The notes: a model not told the origin generated them from the letters alone. 64,000 bases of DNA from Litchfieldia salsa (GCF_900104555.1 NZ_FNJU01000004.1:311909-375908); one strand, 5' to 3'. Shown: positions 45,177-57,336, numbered from the stretch's first letter. Numbers and translations: made by a program.

Positions 45177-45893
45177 TTAAGATATAGGTGTGCGGTTAGG
45201 TGTACCTGGTTTTCTAGGATATTTCTTTGCTGTTTTATTTACTTTCTTTATGACAACAATGTTACGCTCACTTTCCTCGATTGGGAGTAAGAAATGGTTT
45301 ACCTTTTCTACTTCTCCCCCAAGCACTTTAATCGCTTTTTGGGCATCATTCATTTCTTCTAGAACAGATGCAGCCTTCATTGCGATAAATGTCCCCTCCA
45401 CTTTTACTAAGGGTAGACACAGTTCACTTAGTACTGATAGTCTTGCAACAGCTCTAGCCATAACCAAGTCAAAAGATTCACGAATTTCCTGCTTTTGACC
45501 AAATGTTTCTGCTCGATCATGATAAAACGTAACATTCTCCAAGGAAAGTTCGCTTGCCAAGTGATTTAAGAATCCTATTCTTTTTTGAAGAGAATCAACA
45601 ATTGAAATATGTAAATGTGGAAAACAAATTTTAATTGGTATACTTGGAAATCCAGCACCAGCACCTACATCACAAATTGAATCTACTTTTGTAAAATCAT
45701 AATAAAACGCTGCTGTTATTGAATCAAAGAAATGCTTTAAATAAACATCCTGCTTTTCCGTAATCGCAGTAAGGTTCATTTTTTCATTCCATTCAACTAA
45801 CAGTTGGAAATATAGGTCAAACTGCTTAAGTTGATAAGGAGAAAGAGTAATCCCTCTCTCCTCTAATTTCGCTGTAAAAAGTAATGTATCCAT
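45177..45893 (-). CDS. rsmG: 16S rRNA (guanine527-N7)-methyltransferase RsmG
   Basis: The start [12 protein letters not shown], with AAAGGAATT upstream, gives 238 residues. The SAM-binding motif [16 protein letters not shown] is intact. It methylates G527 of 16S rRNA; loss gives low-level streptomycin resistance. It is downstream of mnmG in the conserved mnmE-mnmG-rsmG-noc order. Confidence 0.96.
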   Translation of the reverse strand: MDTLLFTAKLEERGITLSPYQLKQFDLYFQLLVEWNEKMNLTAITEKQDVYLKHFFDSITAAFYYDFTKVDSICDVGAGAGFPSIPIKICFPHLHISIVDSLQKRIGFLNHLASELSLENVTFYHDRAETFGQKQEIRESFDLVMARAVARLSVLSELCLPLVKVEGTFIAMKAASVLEEMNDAQKAIKVLGGEVEKVNHFLLPIEESERNIVVIKKVNKTAKKYPRKPGTPNRTPIS

Positions 45894-45914
45894 AACAATT
45901 CCTTTCATACTAGA

Positions 45915-47804
45915 TTATTGATTAGAGATTTTTGCTATTTTCCCTTGTTCGATATATACGAGAAGAATCGATACATCTGCAGGATTTACTCCAGATATTC
46001 TTGACGCTTGTGCAACAGATAAGGGACGAACTTCTTTAAGCTTTTGTCTAGCTTCTGATGCTAAACTTGAAATTGCATCATAATCAATATCTTCAGGAAT
46101 TTTTTTGTTTTCCATTTTCTTTAGCTTATCAACTTGTTGAAGAGATTTTTCAATATAACCTTCATACTTTACTTGTATTTCAACCTGCTCTGCTACATCC
46201 GCATCAACGATTTCTTCAGCAGGTATAATCAGACTTATATGTTGATATTGCATTTCTGGTCTCTTTAAAAGGTCAATTCCCTTTATTCCGTCCTTTAGCT
46301 CACTTCCACCAACAGACCTAATAATTTCTTGAACGGACTCAGTTGGTTTGATTATAATAGAAGCTAACCGTTTTTTTTCATTTTCAACTGCCTGTTTTTT
46401 AATTTGGAATGAACGATATCGTTTTTCATTTATAAGGCCTATTTTATAGCCAGTCTCTGTTAATCTTAGATCTGCATTATCATGACGTAATAATAAACGA
46501 TACTCAGCTCGTGAAGTTAATAATCGATAAGGCTCATTTGTTCCTTTAGTGACAAGGTCATCAATTAAAACTCCTATATACGCATCTGAACGACTAAGAA
46601 TAACTTCTTCTTGACCTAATGACCTTCTTCCAGCATTAATCCCAGCCATCATCCCTTGTCCTGCAGCTTCCTCATACCCTGACGTTCCATTTATTTGGCC
46701 AGCCGTATACAAGTTCGTAATTTTCTTTGTCTCTAGTGTTGGCCACAGTTGTGTTGGAACAATTGCATCATATTCAATGGCATATCCTGCTCTCATCAAC
46801 TGAACCTTTTCAAGTCCAGGAATAGAAGCTAAGATTTTATGCTGTACATCTTCCGGAAGACTGGTCGATAAACCTTGAACATAGACTTCATGAGTATTTC
46901 TTCCTTCAGGCTCTAAAAAGATTTGATGTCGCGGTTTATCATTAAATCGAACAACCTTATCTTCTATAGAAGGACAATATCTAGGGCCTGTCCCTTTAAT
47001 CATGCCTGAATACATAGGAGAACGATGTAGATTCTGATCAATAATTTGATGTGTTCTCTCACTTGTATAAGTTAGCCAACAAGGCAGTTGGTCTGTAATA
47101 TATTTCGTGGTTTCAAAAGAAAAAGCTCTAGGTACTTCATCACCAGGTTGAATCTCTGTTTTAGAATAGTCGATTGTTTGACTATGTACACGTGGAGGTG
47201 TTCCAGTTTTAAAACGTACTAAATCAAATCCTAGCTCTTCTAAATGCTCTGATAGCCTAACAGAAGGTTGTTGATTATTAGGTCCACTAGAGTATTTCAA
47301 CTCCCCTAGTATGATTTCTCCTCTTAAAAAAGTACCTGTTGTGATGACCACCGTTTTTGCTTCATATTCAGCACCAGTTTGGGTAATAACACCCTTACAA
47401 ACACCATCTTCAACAATTAACCGTTCAACCATTCCTTGTAATAGAGTTAGGTTTGATTCATTTTCTAGTGTCTTCTTCATTTCATGCTGGTAGGCAAATT
47501 TATCAGCTTGTGCACGAAGCGCACGAACAGCCGGGCCTTTCCCTGTATTTAACATTCGCATTTGGATATGAGTTTTATCGATATTTTTCCCCATTTCCCC
47601 ACCCAATGCATCTATTTCACGAACAACAATTCCTTTTGCCGGTCCACCAACAGATGGATTACATGGCATAAAAGCAACCATATCTAAATTAATAGTAATC
47701 ATTAAAGTACGTGCACCCATTCTTGCCGCGGCAAGACCAGCTTCACATCCAGCATGTCCCGCTCCAATAACAATTACATCATATGAGCCAGCTTGATAAC
47801 TCAT
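45915..47804 (-). CDS. mnmG: tRNA uridine-5-carboxymethylaminomethyl modification protein MnmG (GidA)
   Basis: This 629-residue FAD-dependent enzyme acts with MnmE to make cmnm5U34 in tRNAs reading NNA/NNG codons. It has the N-terminal FAD motif [17 protein letters not shown], the [11 protein letters not shown] block, the conserved [12 protein letters not shown] and the C-terminal MnmE-binding helical domain. It is full length. AAGGAGG precedes the ATG. Confidence 0.97.
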   Translation of the reverse strand: MSYQAGSYDVIVIGAGHAGCEAGLAAARMGARTLMITINLDMVAFMPCNPSVGGPAKGIVVREIDALGGEMGKNIDKTHIQMRMLNTGKGPAVRALRAQADKFAYQHEMKKTLENESNLTLLQGMVERLIVEDGVCKGVITQTGAEYEAKTVVITTGTFLRGEIILGELKYSSGPNNQQPSVRLSEHLEELGFDLVRFKTGTPPRVHSQTIDYSKTEIQPGDEVPRAFSFETTKYITDQLPCWLTYTSERTHQIIDQNLHRSPMYSGMIKGTGPRYCPSIEDKVVRFNDKPRHQIFLEPEGRNTHEVYVQGLSTSLPEDVQHKILASIPGLEKVQLMRAGYAIEYDAIVPTQLWPTLETKKITNLYTAGQINGTSGYEEAAGQGMMAGINAGRRSLGQEEVILSRSDAYIGVLIDDLVTKGTNEPYRLLTSRAEYRLLLRHDNADLRLTETGYKIGLINEKRYRSFQIKKQAVENEKKRLASIIIKPTESVQEIIRSVGGSELKDGIKGIDLLKRPEMQYQHISLIIPAEEIVDADVAEQVEIQVKYEGYIEKSLQQVDKLKKMENKKIPEDIDYDAISSLASEARQKLKEVRPLSVAQASRISGVNPADVSILLVYIEQGKIAKISNQ

Positions 47805-47864
47805 ATTTAAACCTCCTTATTTCATTCACACTTATAAAAACTAGTTGAATGATCCATAAAATAA

Positions 47865-49250
47865 CTATTTTCCTAAACAAAATTGGGAAAATAATTGATT
47901 AATGAGACTTTCATGCATAGAATCACCGATAATTTCTCCAAGTAATTCCCATGATCTCGTTAAATCAATTTGTACCATATCTATTGGTAAATGATTCTCA
48001 ATACCTTCTAATGCTTCATTAATAGCAAGACTTGCCTGATTCAACAAAGCAATATGTCTAGAATTAGACACATATGTCATATCACCAGCTTCAAGTGCTC
48101 CTGAAAAGAAAAGCGAAGAAATAGCTTCTTCAAGCTTATCAATGCCCTCTTCTTGTAGTAAAGAGGTAGTTACAACTGGTTGATTATTTGCAAGTTGTTT
48201 TACTTTCTCTATGCTAATGTTTGTAGGTAAGTCTGTCTTATTAACAATAATAATCGTATCCATACCACTAATCGCTTCAAATAATTTTTCATCTTCAACG
48301 GTTAACTCTTCATTATTATTTAAGACTAATAAAATTAAGTCTGCACTTTTAAGAACTTCTCTTGATTTCTCTACACCTATTCTTTCTACAATATCCTCAG
48401 TCTCACGAATTCCAGCTGTATCGACTAGTTTTAAAGGAACACCACGTACATTTACGTATTCTTCAATTACATCCCTTGTAGTACCAGGGATATCTGTGAC
48501 AATTGCTTTATTTTCATGAATAAGACTGTTTAACAAAGATGATTTTCCTACGTTAGGTCGTCCAATAATAACAGTTGATAACCCCTCACGTAGTATTTTT
48601 CCTTGGCTAGATGTTTGCAAAAGGTTATTAATTTCATTCTTTACATTTTCTACTTTGGGAACTAATAAATGATGTGTCATTTCCTCAACATCATCATATT
48701 CAGGATAATCGATATTCACTTCAATATGTGCTAGAGTTTCTAAAAGCTCTTGTCTTAATCCTCTTATTAACTTAGATAAGCGACCTTCCATTTGTCCAAG
48801 TGCAACGTTCATTGCACGATCTGTTTTAGCTCGAATAAGATCCATGACCGCTTCGGCTTGAGATAAGTCTATTCTTCCATTTAAAAAGGCCCTCTTTGTG
48901 AACTCACCAGGTTCCGCAAGTCTTGCCCCATTCATTAGAACCAATTGAAGAACCCTGTTTACTGAGACTATTCCACCATGGCAATTAATTTCTACCACAT
49001 CTTCTCTAGTGAACGTATTCGGTCCTCTCATTAATGAAATCATTACTTCCTCAACAGTTTCTTCCGTTTTCGGATCAATAATATGTCCATAATGTATTGT
49101 ATGAGATGTCATCTCCCATAATCGTTTATTAGATTTCGCTCTAAATAACTTAGCAGCAATCTCTATTGCTTCCTCTCCACTTAAACGAACGATTGCTATT
49201 GCACCCTCACCCATTGGCGTTGATATCGCTGTTATTGTATCAAATTCCAT
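47865..49250 (-). CDS. mnmE: tRNA modification GTPase MnmE (TrmE)
   Basis: This 461-residue protein has an N-terminal folate-binding domain (about residues 1-118), a helical domain, an inserted G domain (G1 [10 protein letters not shown]3 DTAGIRET, G4 NKTD) and the C-terminal FCLGK motif with the catalytic cysteine. It partners MnmG, encoded next. GGTGAAG precedes the start. Confidence 0.97.
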   Translation of the reverse strand: MEFDTITAISTPMGEGAIAIVRLSGEEAIEIAAKLFRAKSNKRLWEMTSHTIHYGHIIDPKTEETVEEVMISLMRGPNTFTREDVVEINCHGGIVSVNRVLQLVLMNGARLAEPGEFTKRAFLNGRIDLSQAEAVMDLIRAKTDRAMNVALGQMEGRLSKLIRGLRQELLETLAHIEVNIDYPEYDDVEEMTHHLLVPKVENVKNEINNLLQTSSQGKILREGLSTVIIGRPNVGKSSLLNSLIHENKAIVTDIPGTTRDVIEEYVNVRGVPLKLVDTAGIRETEDIVERIGVEKSREVLKSADLILLVLNNNEELTVEDEKLFEAISGMDTIIIVNKTDLPTNISIEKVKQLANNQPVVTTSLLQEEGIDKLEEAISSLFFSGALEAGDMTYVSNSRHIALLNQASLAINEALEGIENHLPIDMVQIDLTRSWELLGEIIGDSMHESLINQLFSQFCLGK

Positions 49251-49361
49251 TACTTCACCTTCATCTCATTTGTACCTATCTAACTTACTAATGCAGCCTT
49301 ATTATACCTTGTACTTTTATCACTGCTTTTCCACAAGTAATCCATTTTACCATACCAAAAC

Positions 49362-49467
49362 TGTGAATAACATATTTGTTACTATTATTACCTAATTATC
49401 CACACAGATTACATTCACGATCACTTTTCCTTATTATATCAATTTTAACTTATCCACATGTGAATAA
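49362..49467. promoter_or_regulatory. DnaA-box cluster upstream of mnmE
   Basis: Perfect TTATCCACA boxes lie at 49396-49404 and 49450-49458; near matches TGTGAATAA lie at 49362-49370 and 49459-49467. It may act as an accessory part of the origin or as a DnaA titration and control site. Confidence 0.75.
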
Positions 49468-49564
49468 CAATATTTTTAATCAAACGCCATAATCGCAAAA
49501 GCAAATTATTATATATAAAATCAAAACTAGGAGACAAGACCTACAATTCCACCCAGGACGGACA

Positions 49565-49790
49565 ATAAATAAGGCCGTTCTTGTATAGATTGTTGCTCTT
49601 AATGTTTTAATACTTTTTTAATTTGGTGAAGTTCGTTGATTGGAACGGAAGGTATGTGACTCCTGCGGGATACGCAGGAAGGATGAGACCCCACAGGGAC
49701 GAGGAGGCTCATCACCTGCCCCGCGGAAAGCACATACCTGGAGTGCAAATCAACCTAACCTAGTTAAATAGCAAAAAAGTTTTGCGAAAA
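49565..49790. repeat. Intergenic palindromic repeat, family 3 (copy 2)
   Basis: The core 49640-49759 is the reverse complement of the repeat at 20801-20930. The left side (GGCCGTTCTTGTATAGATTG) also matches the outer arm of the family 2 repeats (GGCTGTTTTCATATAGATTG), so the two families share parts. Confidence 0.8.
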
Positions 49791-49852
49791 ATGGATTAAT
49801 TAAAGAAGAATTGAGAAACTATTCCACCTATTAAATGCTAAGTGCAAAAAAA

Positions 49853-49879
49853 AAAGCCCACTCTATTGAGTCGGCCTTT
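49853..49879 (-). terminator. Terminator after jag
   Basis: AAAGGCCGACTC pairs with GAGTGGGCTTT (leftward), followed by a long T run. It overlaps the jag 3' end. Confidence 0.85.
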
Positions 49880-50495
49880 AATTTGGTGATATAACGATAT
49901 GACGATTAGGATCTGTACCAGATGAAAAGGTCCTAACCTTTTTATTACTTATTAAAGCTGTATGAATCACCTTACGTTCATAAGCTGGCATTGGTTCTAA
50001 AGGAACATCCTTCTTTGTCCGTACAGCTTTGGATGCTAACCTTCCAGCTAGTTGAGTAAGTGTTTCTTCACGTCTTCCTCTATAATTTTCAGCGTCTATC
50101 ATTACGTTGCTATACTGGGTTGAATATCGATTCATCACAAGTTGGGTTAAGTACTGAAGTGAATTCAATGTTTGACCCCGTTTACCTATGATAATCGCTA
50201 ATTTTTCACCAGTTAAATTAAATGTTACATTCTTGCCATTTCTTTTAATTTCAATGCTTGCTGATACTCCCATGGAATCAACTATCTTCTGAAGAAAGCT
50301 TGCGGTTTCTTCAACTGGATCAATTTTCACTGTTACCTTTACAATAGCAGGTTTTGAACCAAATATTCCGAAGATCCCTTTTTTTCCTTCATCAATGATG
50401 ATGACATCTGTGCGGTCTTTTGTTGTTTTTAGTTGAGCTAAAGCTGATTCCACTGCTTCATCGACGGTTTGCCCTGTAGCAGTTATTTGTTTCAC
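49878..50495 (-). CDS. khpB: RNA-binding protein KhpB (Jag)
   Basis: This 205-residue protein has a Jag N-terminal domain (residues 1-50), a KH domain with [13 protein letters not shown] (about 80-140) and an R3H domain (about 145-205). It is an RNA-binding protein linked to cell elongation and division. It starts at GTG, overlapping the yidC stop (GTGA), so it is coupled to SpoIIIJ. Confidence 0.95.
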   Translation of the reverse strand: MKQITATGQTVDEAVESALAQLKTTKDRTDVIIIDEGKKGIFGIFGSKPAIVKVTVKIDPVEETASFLQKIVDSMGVSASIEIKRNGKNVTFNLTGEKLAIIIGKRGQTLNSLQYLTQLVMNRYSTQYSNVMIDAENYRGRREETLTQLAGRLASKAVRTKKDVPLEPMPAYERKVIHTALISNKKVRTFSSGTDPNRHIVISPN

Positions 50496-51268
50496 TTCTT
50501 TTTTGCTCCTCCCGCTTTACCAGAAACCTCTTTAAGCTCTGGCCCTTTAATAAAGTAAGTTTGAACAATCATAAATAGATTCCCGACTACCCAATATAAA
50601 GAAAGAGCTGCTGGGAATGTAATTGCAAAAACCACAATCATGATCGGCATTAACCATAACATCATAGCCATTTGTGGATTTTGATTTGCATTGCCTGCCA
50701 TCATCATTTTTTGTTGAATAAAAGTTGTTATACCTGCAATGATAGGAAGTAAATAGAATGGATCCTTCTCACCTAAATCAAACCAAAGGAAATTATGCTC
50801 TGCAATCTCTCTCGTTCTCATAATTGCATGATAAAAACCAATTAATATTGGCATTTGAACAAGTAAAGGAAAACATCCAGCTAAAGGATTTACTCCATGT
50901 TTTTGAAACAATTCCATTGTTTCTTTTTGTAGTTTTTGCTGCGTTTTTTGATCTTTAGAACTATACTTTTCCTTTAAAGCTGCCATTTCTGGTTGTAATG
51001 CTTGCATTGCCTTCGAACTTCTCGTTTGCTTAATCATTAATGGTAGAATTGCTAGTCTAATAATTAAAGTGACGATAATAATTGAAAGTCCATAATTCTC
51101 ATTAAAAGTTTCTGCAACATATGTAATTAGCCAAGATAAAGGATATACAATATATTGGTTCCAGAACCCTTCACTTTCTTCTGTTATCTCTACATTTATT
51201 TCTGTACATCCAGTCATGACCATTAATAAAACTATTAAAGTACCAAATAATAGTATTCGCCTTTTCAA
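50492..51268 (-). CDS. yidC: Membrane protein insertase YidC (SpoIIIJ)
   Basis: This 258-residue lipoprotein insertase has a signal ending LMVMTGC (lipobox cysteine at residue 21) and five transmembrane segments with the conserved hydrophilic groove arginine region ([20 protein letters not shown]). It inserts membrane proteins; in B. subtilis SpoIIIJ is also needed for sigma-G activation in the forespore. The start codon is TTG with AGGAGG upstream. Confidence 0.96.
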   Translation of the reverse strand: MKRRILLFGTLIVLLMVMTGCTEINVEITEESEGFWNQYIVYPLSWLITYVAETFNENYGLSIIIVTLIIRLAILPLMIKQTRSSKAMQALQPEMAALKEKYSSKDQKTQQKLQKETMELFQKHGVNPLAGCFPLLVQMPILIGFYHAIMRTREIAEHNFLWFDLGEKDPFYLLPIIAGITTFIQQKMMMAGNANQNPQMAMMLWLMPIMIVVFAITFPAALSLYWVVGNLFMIVQTYFIKGPELKEVSGKAGGAKKK

Positions 51269-51459
51269 ACGTGTTTCCTCCTAATGTAAGTATTGTAAGT
51301 AGATTCACTCTGATTTCACTGGATCATTAAATTAATTTCTACTATACATTAGTATATATATTTACTTGTTGACCCCAAAATGAAAACATAACACATCTAT
51401 TTTATCATATTTATGGAAAAAATTAATAATTCTTTCGTTAAATTAGTGAACTTTTCATC

Positions 51460-51807
51460 TCATCTTGTTCTTGTTAAAACATTAGCTCTTTTTAAGACAT
51501 GCTGCAAACTACCTTTGACCTCCTGATAATTCATTTCAGCAACAGGTTTTCGGGCAATAATGACATAGTCTTTCTTTTGGTCAACAGCTTCCTTATGTTC
51601 TAAAAAAAATTGTCTTATCAGTCTTTTCACACGATTACGAACGACTGCATTACCAATTTTTTTACTCACAGAAAGACCGATCCGAAAATGTTCAACATCC
51701 TGCTTGTCTAAAACATAGACAACAAATTGACGATTCGCAGTTGATTTTCCATGTTGAAATACATCTTGAAATTCTTTATTTTTTTTAATTCGGTAATCCT
51801 TCTTCAT
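51460..51807 (-). CDS. rnpA: Ribonuclease P protein component
   Basis: From [14 protein letters not shown] (GGAGTGTTAC upstream) it is 115 residues. The RNR motif [15 protein letters not shown] is present. It assists the RNase P RNA in maturing tRNA 5' ends. It lies between rpmH and yidC. Confidence 0.97.
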   Translation of the reverse strand: MKKDYRIKKNKEFQDVFQHGKSTANRQFVVYVLDKQDVEHFRIGLSVSKKIGNAVVRNRVKRLIRQFFLEHKEAVDQKKDYVIIARKPVAEMNYQEVKGSLQHVLKRANVLTRTR

Positions 51808-51940
51808 TAGTAACACTCCAACATTTCTTAACATCTCAGTTCATCTTTTATTATTAGTATGGTCATATCTTTGTTCGATATAAACCTACCTATAAAAGAA
51901 AATTAACGATACACATTTCATTTTATTTCCCTTTAAATGA

Positions 51941-51970
51941 GAAAAAAGACCACTGACATTTCAGTGGTCT
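51941..51970 (-). terminator. Hairpin at the rpmH end
   Basis: AGACCACTGA (51947-51956) pairs with TCAGTGGTCT (51961-51970), with T residues leftward. The stem overlaps the rpmH stop, so it may partly attenuate rnpA transcription. Confidence 0.8.
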
Positions 51971-52103
51971 ATGCTGATAAAACTTTTCTTCCTTTACGAC
52001 GACGACGAGCTAGAACTTGACGTCCGTTTTTCGTGCTCATGCGCTTACGGAAACCATGTACTTTACTATGTTTACGGTTATTAGGTTGATACGTTCTTTT
52101 CAT
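51969..52103 (-). CDS. rpmH: 50S ribosomal protein L34
   Basis: This is a 44-residue, very basic protein (starts [14 protein letters not shown], ends [10 protein letters not shown]). It is the standard bL34. GGGGGGTGTC precedes the ATG. It is divergent from dnaA across the left part of the origin. Confidence 0.97.
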   Translation of the reverse strand: MKRTYQPNNRKHSKVHGFRKRMSTKNGRQVLARRRRKGRKVLSA

Positions 52104-52554
52104 TATATGACACCCCCCTTGGGAATTTACAATCATTCTAAAAGACAGTCTAGATAATTATAGAGAAAATCATACTAAAATGTCAACCTTATTTAGGTGT
52201 TATATTATGGATAATGAAAATCTGCTATCTATTACTCCTATAATACTGGTTTATTTATAGAGACTTTTTGTCTGTAAATGTTAATTAAATATTTATTTTA
52301 GCTCTTCAAATGGTTTTATGTCAAAACAACAACAAAATTCTCATGAAAATTATCTTCTGTGATCACAGATTAAGTCTTATTAACTTTCCTATAGTATTTC
52401 GACAGACACTTAGGTCAAAATTTTGCTGGAACCAAGTATTATTTTTTTAAACTCATAAATAGGTATTAAATACATATACTTTAATAGTTGTACTTCCCCT
52501 TTACAAATTTTCTTCAAGAATGAATATCTCCTGATTTTTATCATTCCTACAAAC

Positions 52555-52818
52555 TGTGGACAACTTATTTCGACAAAAATCTCCATCCACATTAGTTATC
52601 GACAGCCTTCACACATTATATAGTATTGTGGAAATCTTTTTTCCACAAGGTATAGTAATTGTGGATAACTTATTAAAAACCATTGATTTAAAAGGTAATA
52701 TTTGATATCATAATTGTGTTTTCACTCTTCATAACTTATTGTCTCACTTTCAGTTATCCACAAAGTGTGGATAACATGTGGACACTTTTAAAAGGTTATC
52801 TCAATAACTTTGTCCACA
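52555..52818. other. oriC, left part (DnaA-box region upstream of dnaA)
   Basis: Perfect DnaA boxes are at 52660-52668, 52754-52762 and 52766-52774 (the last two facing each other across AAG). Near matches occur at 52555-52563 (TGTGGACAA), 52583-52591, 52777-52785 and 52810-52818 (TTGTCCACA). This corresponds to the incAB-type box region between rpmH and dnaA in B. subtilis and should also autoregulate dnaA. Confidence 0.88.
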
Positions 52819-52984
52819 ACTTGTGAATTATGTCGAAAAGATGCTTTCCTACTATAATATATATTATGCACATTTTATACCGGATGTATTTTTATTAAAT
52901 CGTATGCATAGGACGTTTTTTATATTATACAAAACTTAAACACGATGCTTTTTTCAGCTAATCTATCTTAAAGGAGGGATAAAT

Positions 52985-54331
52985 TTGGAGAATATTGCAG
53001 ACTTATGGTCGAAGGCATTAATAGAAATTGAAAAAAAATTAAGTAAACCTAGTTTTGAAACTTGGCTAAAGTCAACCAAAGCTCACGCTCTTCAAAATGA
53101 TACATTAATTATTACTGCACCAAATGAATTTGCCCGTGACTGGCTAGAATCTCGGTATTTACACTTAATAGCTGAAACAATATATAACTTAACAGGTGCA
53201 GAATTAAGCATAAAATTTATCATTCCTCAAAATCAGTTAGAGGAAGACTTTGAATTTAAAGCACCAGAAAAAAAGATTCAAAAAAGTGATGATCCTATTG
53301 AATTGCAGCAAAATATGTTAAATCCTAAATATACGTTTGATACATTTGTAATAGGTTCCGGAAATCGTTTTGCACATGCTGCCTCATTAGCAGTTGCTGA
53401 AGCACCCGCAAAAGCCTACAATCCTCTCTTTATATATGGAGGAGTTGGACTAGGTAAAACCCATTTAATGCATGCAATCGGTCATTATGTAATTGATCAT
53501 AATCCTGGTGCAAAGGTCGTTTATTTATCATCAGAAAAATTTACAAATGAATTTATTAACTCCATTCGTGATAATAAAGCTGTCGATTTTCGTAATAAAT
53601 ACCGAAGTGTCGATGTCTTACTCATAGATGATATTCAATTTCTTGCAGGAAAAGAACAAACACAAGAGGAATTTTTCCACACATTCAATACGCTTCATGA
53701 AGAAAGTAAGCAAATTGTCATTTCAAGTGACCGTCCACCAAAAGAAATACCAACCTTGGAGGATCGCTTGCGCTCACGCTTTGAATGGGGATTAATTACA
53801 GATATCACTCCTCCAGATTTAGAAACAAGAATTGCAATCCTTAGAAAAAAAGCGAAAGCAGAAGGATTAGATATTCCGAATGAAGTTATGCTATATATAG
53901 CGAATCAAATTGATACAAATATTCGTGAACTAGAAGGTGCACTTATACGTGTTGTTGCTTATTCTTCCTTAATTAATAAAGATATTAATGCCGATTTAGC
54001 TGCTGAAGCTCTAAAAGATATCATTCCTAGTTCAAAACCAAAAATTATTACGATATTTGAGATTCAGAAAATTGTTGGTCAGCATTACAGTATAAAACTA
54101 GAAGATTTCAAAGCAAAAAAGAGAACAAAATCTGTTGCATTCCCACGTCAAATTGCTATGTACCTAGCTCGTGAACTAACTGATTTCTCGCTCCCAAAAA
54201 TTGGCGAGGAATTTGGAGGTAGAGATCACACCACAGTAATTCATGCACATGAAAAAATTTCAAAGTTACTGCAAACAGATTCACAATTACAAAAGCAACT
54301 AAAAGAAATACATTCATTATTAAAGAGTTAA
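52985..54331 (+). CDS. dnaA: Chromosomal replication initiator DnaA
   Basis: This 448-residue initiator has domain I (residues 1-80), a flexible domain II, an AAA+ domain III (Walker [14 protein letters not shown], Walker [10 protein letters not shown]) and domain IV with the signature [15 protein letters not shown] that binds DnaA boxes. The start codon is TTG with AAGGAGGGAT upstream, which can limit translation. It lies between the two DnaA-box regions. Confidence 0.98.
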   Translation: MENIADLWSKALIEIEKKLSKPSFETWLKSTKAHALQNDTLIITAPNEFARDWLESRYLHLIAETIYNLTGAELSIKFIIPQNQLEEDFEFKAPEKKIQKSDDPIELQQNMLNPKYTFDTFVIGSGNRFAHAASLAVAEAPAKAYNPLFIYGGVGLGKTHLMHAIGHYVIDHNPGAKVVYLSSEKFTNEFINSIRDNKAVDFRNKYRSVDVLLIDDIQFLAGKEQTQEEFFHTFNTLHEESKQIVISSDRPPKEIPTLEDRLRSRFEWGLITDITPPDLETRIAILRKKAKAEGLDIPNEVMLYIANQIDTNIRELEGALIRVVAYSSLINKDINADLAAEALKDIIPSSKPKIITIFEIQKIVGQHYSIKLEDFKAKKRTKSVAFPRQIAMYLARELTDFSLPKIGEEFGGRDHTTVIHAHEKISKLLQTDSQLQKQLKEIHSLLKS

Positions 54332-54449
54332 CAACGAGAGGTAGTTCCTAAACTCTCCAAATTTACTCTGTAGTGATTAGTATAGAATGAAATTTGAGAA
54401 TCTATGCTTTTAAGAGTAAACCTGAATAGTGTTGATAACTTAGTCTTTG

Positions 54450-54513
54450 TTATACACAGTCTGTCCACATGTGGATAGGCTGTGTTTCCTTTAACAAATA
54501 TCACTTATCCACA
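54450..54513. other. oriC, right part (DnaA boxes between dnaA and dnaN)
   Basis: One perfect TTATCCACA (54505-54513) and weaker boxes at 54450-54458, 54462-54470 (TGTCCACAT) and 54470-54478 (TGTGGATAG) precede the unwinding element. Confidence 0.85.
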
Positions 54514-54595
54514 TATTAACAGGCCCTACTATTACTTCTACTATCTTTTATTCTTTTAAATAACTATATATGCTTAAAAAAATGACCCTTAATTA
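54514..54595. other. DNA unwinding element with DnaA-trio repeats
   Basis: AGGCCCTACTATTACTTCT and the following CTACTATC (54521-54545) match the conserved B. subtilis GC-patch and DnaA-trio region, where DnaA engages single strands. A strongly AT-rich stretch follows to 54595. The box normally placed directly before the GC patch is degenerate here (TATTAACA). Confidence 0.8.
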
Positions 54596-54620
54596 AGCAT
54601 TTCAAATAGGAGGATTAATC

Positions 54621-55757
54621 ATGAAATTTATCATACAAAAAGATCATCTTGTACAAAGTGTTCAAGATGTTATGAAGGCAGTCTCATCTAGAACAACTAT
54701 TCCAATTCTGACAGGGATTAAGATCGTTGCTACTAGAGAAGGCGTAACCTTAACAGGTAGTGATTCTGATATATCAATCGAATCGTTTATTCCAGCAGAA
54801 GAAGACGGAAGTGAAATTGTAGAAGTAAAACAATCTGGTAGTATCGTGCTTCAAGCTCGCTTTTTTAGTGAAATTGTAAAAAAACTTCCTAGTGATTCAG
54901 TTGAAATTGAAGTTGAAAACCAACTTTCGACAATCATCCGTTCAGGACGAGCAGAATTTAACTTAAATGGACTTGATGCTAATGAATATCCACAATTACC
55001 TCAAATTGAAGAAAATAATGTATTTAAAATCTCAACCGATTTATTAAAAAATATGATTAGACAAACCGTTTTCGCTGTTTCCACTTCTGAAACACGTCCC
55101 ATCTTGACAGGTGTAAACTGGAAGGTTGAAAATAGCGAATTAACCTGTATTGCAACAGATAGTCATCGTTTAGCATTGAGAAAAGCAATGGTAAAAACCG
55201 AAATTCAAGATACTTACAATGTTGTTATTCCAGGAAAAAGTCTAAATGAACTAAGCAAAATCCTAGATGATAATACAGAATTAGTAGACATTGTCATTAC
55301 TGAGAACCAAGTTCTATTTAAAACAAAACACTTATTATTCTACTCTCGTTTACTAGATGGTAATTATCCAGATACATCACGTTTAATACCTAACGAAAGC
55401 AAAACAGAAGTAATTGTTTCAACAAAACTGTTTTTACAAGCGATTGATCGTGCATCCCTATTAGCTAAAGAAGGTCGCAATAATGTTGTTAAATTATCAA
55501 CAATGCCTGATAACATTATTGAGGTTTCTTCAAACTCACCTGAAATTGGTAAAGTTATTGAAGAACTTCAGTCTGAAACGATTGAAGGAGAAGAATTGAA
55601 AATTTCTTTTAGCGCAAAATATATGATGGATGCCTTAAAAGCACTTGAAGGAACTGAGATACGTGTTAGTTTCACTGGAGCAATGAGACCATTTTTAATT
55701 CGCACTCTACATGATGAGTCGATTTTACAGCTTATCCTCCCAGTAAGAACGTTTTAA
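54621..55757 (+). CDS. dnaN: DNA polymerase III beta sliding clamp
   Basis: This 378-residue clamp has three repeated domains and ends QLILPVRTF, the family's C-terminus. It tethers polymerases to DNA and regulates DnaA. AGGAGG precedes the ATG. It follows oriC and starts the rightward dnaN-recF group. Confidence 0.98.
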   Translation: MKFIIQKDHLVQSVQDVMKAVSSRTTIPILTGIKIVATREGVTLTGSDSDISIESFIPAEEDGSEIVEVKQSGSIVLQARFFSEIVKKLPSDSVEIEVENQLSTIIRSGRAEFNLNGLDANEYPQLPQIEENNVFKISTDLLKNMIRQTVFAVSTSETRPILTGVNWKVENSELTCIATDSHRLALRKAMVKTEIQDTYNVVIPGKSLNELSKILDDNTELVDIVITENQVLFKTKHLLFYSRLLDGNYPDTSRLIPNESKTEVIVSTKLFLQAIDRASLLAKEGRNNVVKLSTMPDNIIEVSSNSPEIGKVIEELQSETIEGEELKISFSAKYMMDALKALEGTEIRVSFTGAMRPFLIRTLHDESILQLILPVRTF

Positions 55758-55861
55758 CATGAAGTAATATTGTTATGTATTGCTACTGGGAAATGAAACC
55801 TGGTAGCTTTCTTTTCTATCTTAGTTTTTTTTAGTAAAATATAAGAAAGATGGTGGTTTTT

Positions 55862-56077
55862 TTGACTAAAGAAATAAAAATTAGCACTGAATATATTACA
55901 TTAGGACAATTTCTTAAATTAGCCGATGTGATTTCTACAGGTGGTATGGCGAAATGGTTTTTAAGTGAACATCAGATTTTCGTTAATGGAGAATTAGAAA
56001 ATCGTCGTGGAAAAAAACTAATCAAAGAAGATGTTGTGGAAATACCTGAATTTGGCTCGTTTATTATTAAGTCCTAA
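55862..56077 (+). CDS. yaaA: S4-domain RNA-binding protein YaaA
   Basis: With the TTG start (after GGTGG) it is 71 residues. An earlier frame start at 55850 lacks a site. The S4 motif (GGMAKWFLSEHQIFVNGE) makes up most of the protein. It binds RNA and is linked to late 50S assembly. It lies in the conserved dnaN-yaaA-recF position. Confidence 0.93.
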   Translation: MTKEIKISTEYITLGQFLKLADVISTGGMAKWFLSEHQIFVNGELENRRGKKLIKEDVVEIPEFGSFIIKS

Positions 56078-56206
56078 CCTCTTTCCCAAAAAATAAGGTA
56101 TTATAGAATATATAAACTTAAGGCAAATCTGCTCATAACGATATGAGTATCTTTGCCTTTCGTCTTGGATCGTCCAAGATCTCAGGAAAAAGTGGGTGAA
56201 TCCCTT

Positions 56207-57325
56207 ATGTTTATTGAAGACATAAAACTAACAAATTACCGCAATTATTCTAATCTAACCATGAGTTTTGAAAATAAAGTCAATGTCATTCTGGGTGAAA
56301 ATGCCCAAGGAAAAACAAATGTGATGGAATCAATCTACGTTTTAGCTATGGCAAAATCACATCGTACATCAAATGATAAAGATCTTATTCGTTGGGACGA
56401 AGAGTATGGTAAAATAGAAGGTAGGCTTCAAAAGAGAAATGGTCCATTATCTTTACAGTTAGTCATTTCCAAAAAAGGGAAAAAGGCTAAAAGTAACCAT
56501 CTTGAACAGCCAAGACTGAGTCAATATATAGGTAATATGAATATTGTGATGTTTGCTCCAGAAGATTTAAATCTTGTTAAAGGGAGTCCTGGAATCCGTA
56601 GAAGATTTATTGATATGGAAATTGGGCAGGTTTCAGCAATTTATTTATATGATCTCAATCAGTTCAATAAAATTCTTCAGCAAAGAAACCATTATTTAAA
56701 GCAACTCCAAACAAAAAAACAGCATGATAAGACAATGCTTGAAGTATATACTTCACAACTAATCGAAGTAGCATCAAAGATTGTCGTAAAAAGATATGAG
56801 TTTTTAAAACTATTACAAAATTGGGCAGAACCGATTCATCATGGAATCAGCAGGGGCTTAGAGACGTTAAAAATTCAATATAACCCTTCAATTGATGTAT
56901 CAGAAGATATAGAATTGTCGAAAATGGTAGAAGTATATGAAGAGAAGTTTGCTAAAATAAGAGAACGAGAAATAGAACGTGGTGTTACCTTGGCAGGTCC
57001 ACATAGAGATGATCTTTCCTTCTTTGTAAACGGTAGAGATGTTCAAACGTTCGGTTCTCAAGGTCAGCAAAGAACGACCGCTCTCTCATTGAAACTAGCG
57101 GAAATTGAATTAATTCAATCTGAAATTGGAGAATACCCTATTTTATTACTTGATGATGTACTTTCGGAATTAGATGATTATCGACAATCACATCTTCTTA
57201 ATACCATTCAAGGAAAAGTACAAACATTTGTAACAACCACAAGTGTTGAAGGAATTAATCATGAAACATTGAAGCAGGCAGCAACTTATAACGTAACAGA
57301 GGGTGAAATGACAAAGCTAAAATGA
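56207..57325 (+). CDS. recF: DNA replication and repair protein RecF
   Basis: Start [14 protein letters not shown], with GTGGGTGA upstream, gives 372 residues. Walker [13 protein letters not shown] signature region (FGSQGQQRT) and Walker [13 protein letters not shown] are present. It helps load RecA at gaps. An earlier in-frame ATG-free extension to 56153 is unlikely. Confidence 0.96.
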   Translation: MFIEDIKLTNYRNYSNLTMSFENKVNVILGENAQGKTNVMESIYVLAMAKSHRTSNDKDLIRWDEEYGKIEGRLQKRNGPLSLQLVISKKGKKAKSNHLEQPRLSQYIGNMNIVMFAPEDLNLVKGSPGIRRRFIDMEIGQVSAIYLYDLNQFNKILQQRNHYLKQLQTKKQHDKTMLEVYTSQLIEVASKIVVKRYEFLKLLQNWAEPIHHGISRGLETLKIQYNPSIDVSEDIELSKMVEVYEEKFAKIREREIERGVTLAGPHRDDLSFFVNGRDVQTFGSQGQQRTTALSLKLAEIELIQSEIGEYPILLLDDVLSELDDYRQSHLLNTIQGKVQTFVTTTSVEGINHETLKQAATYNVTEGEMTKLK

Positions 57326-57336
57326 GGTGATGGTAG

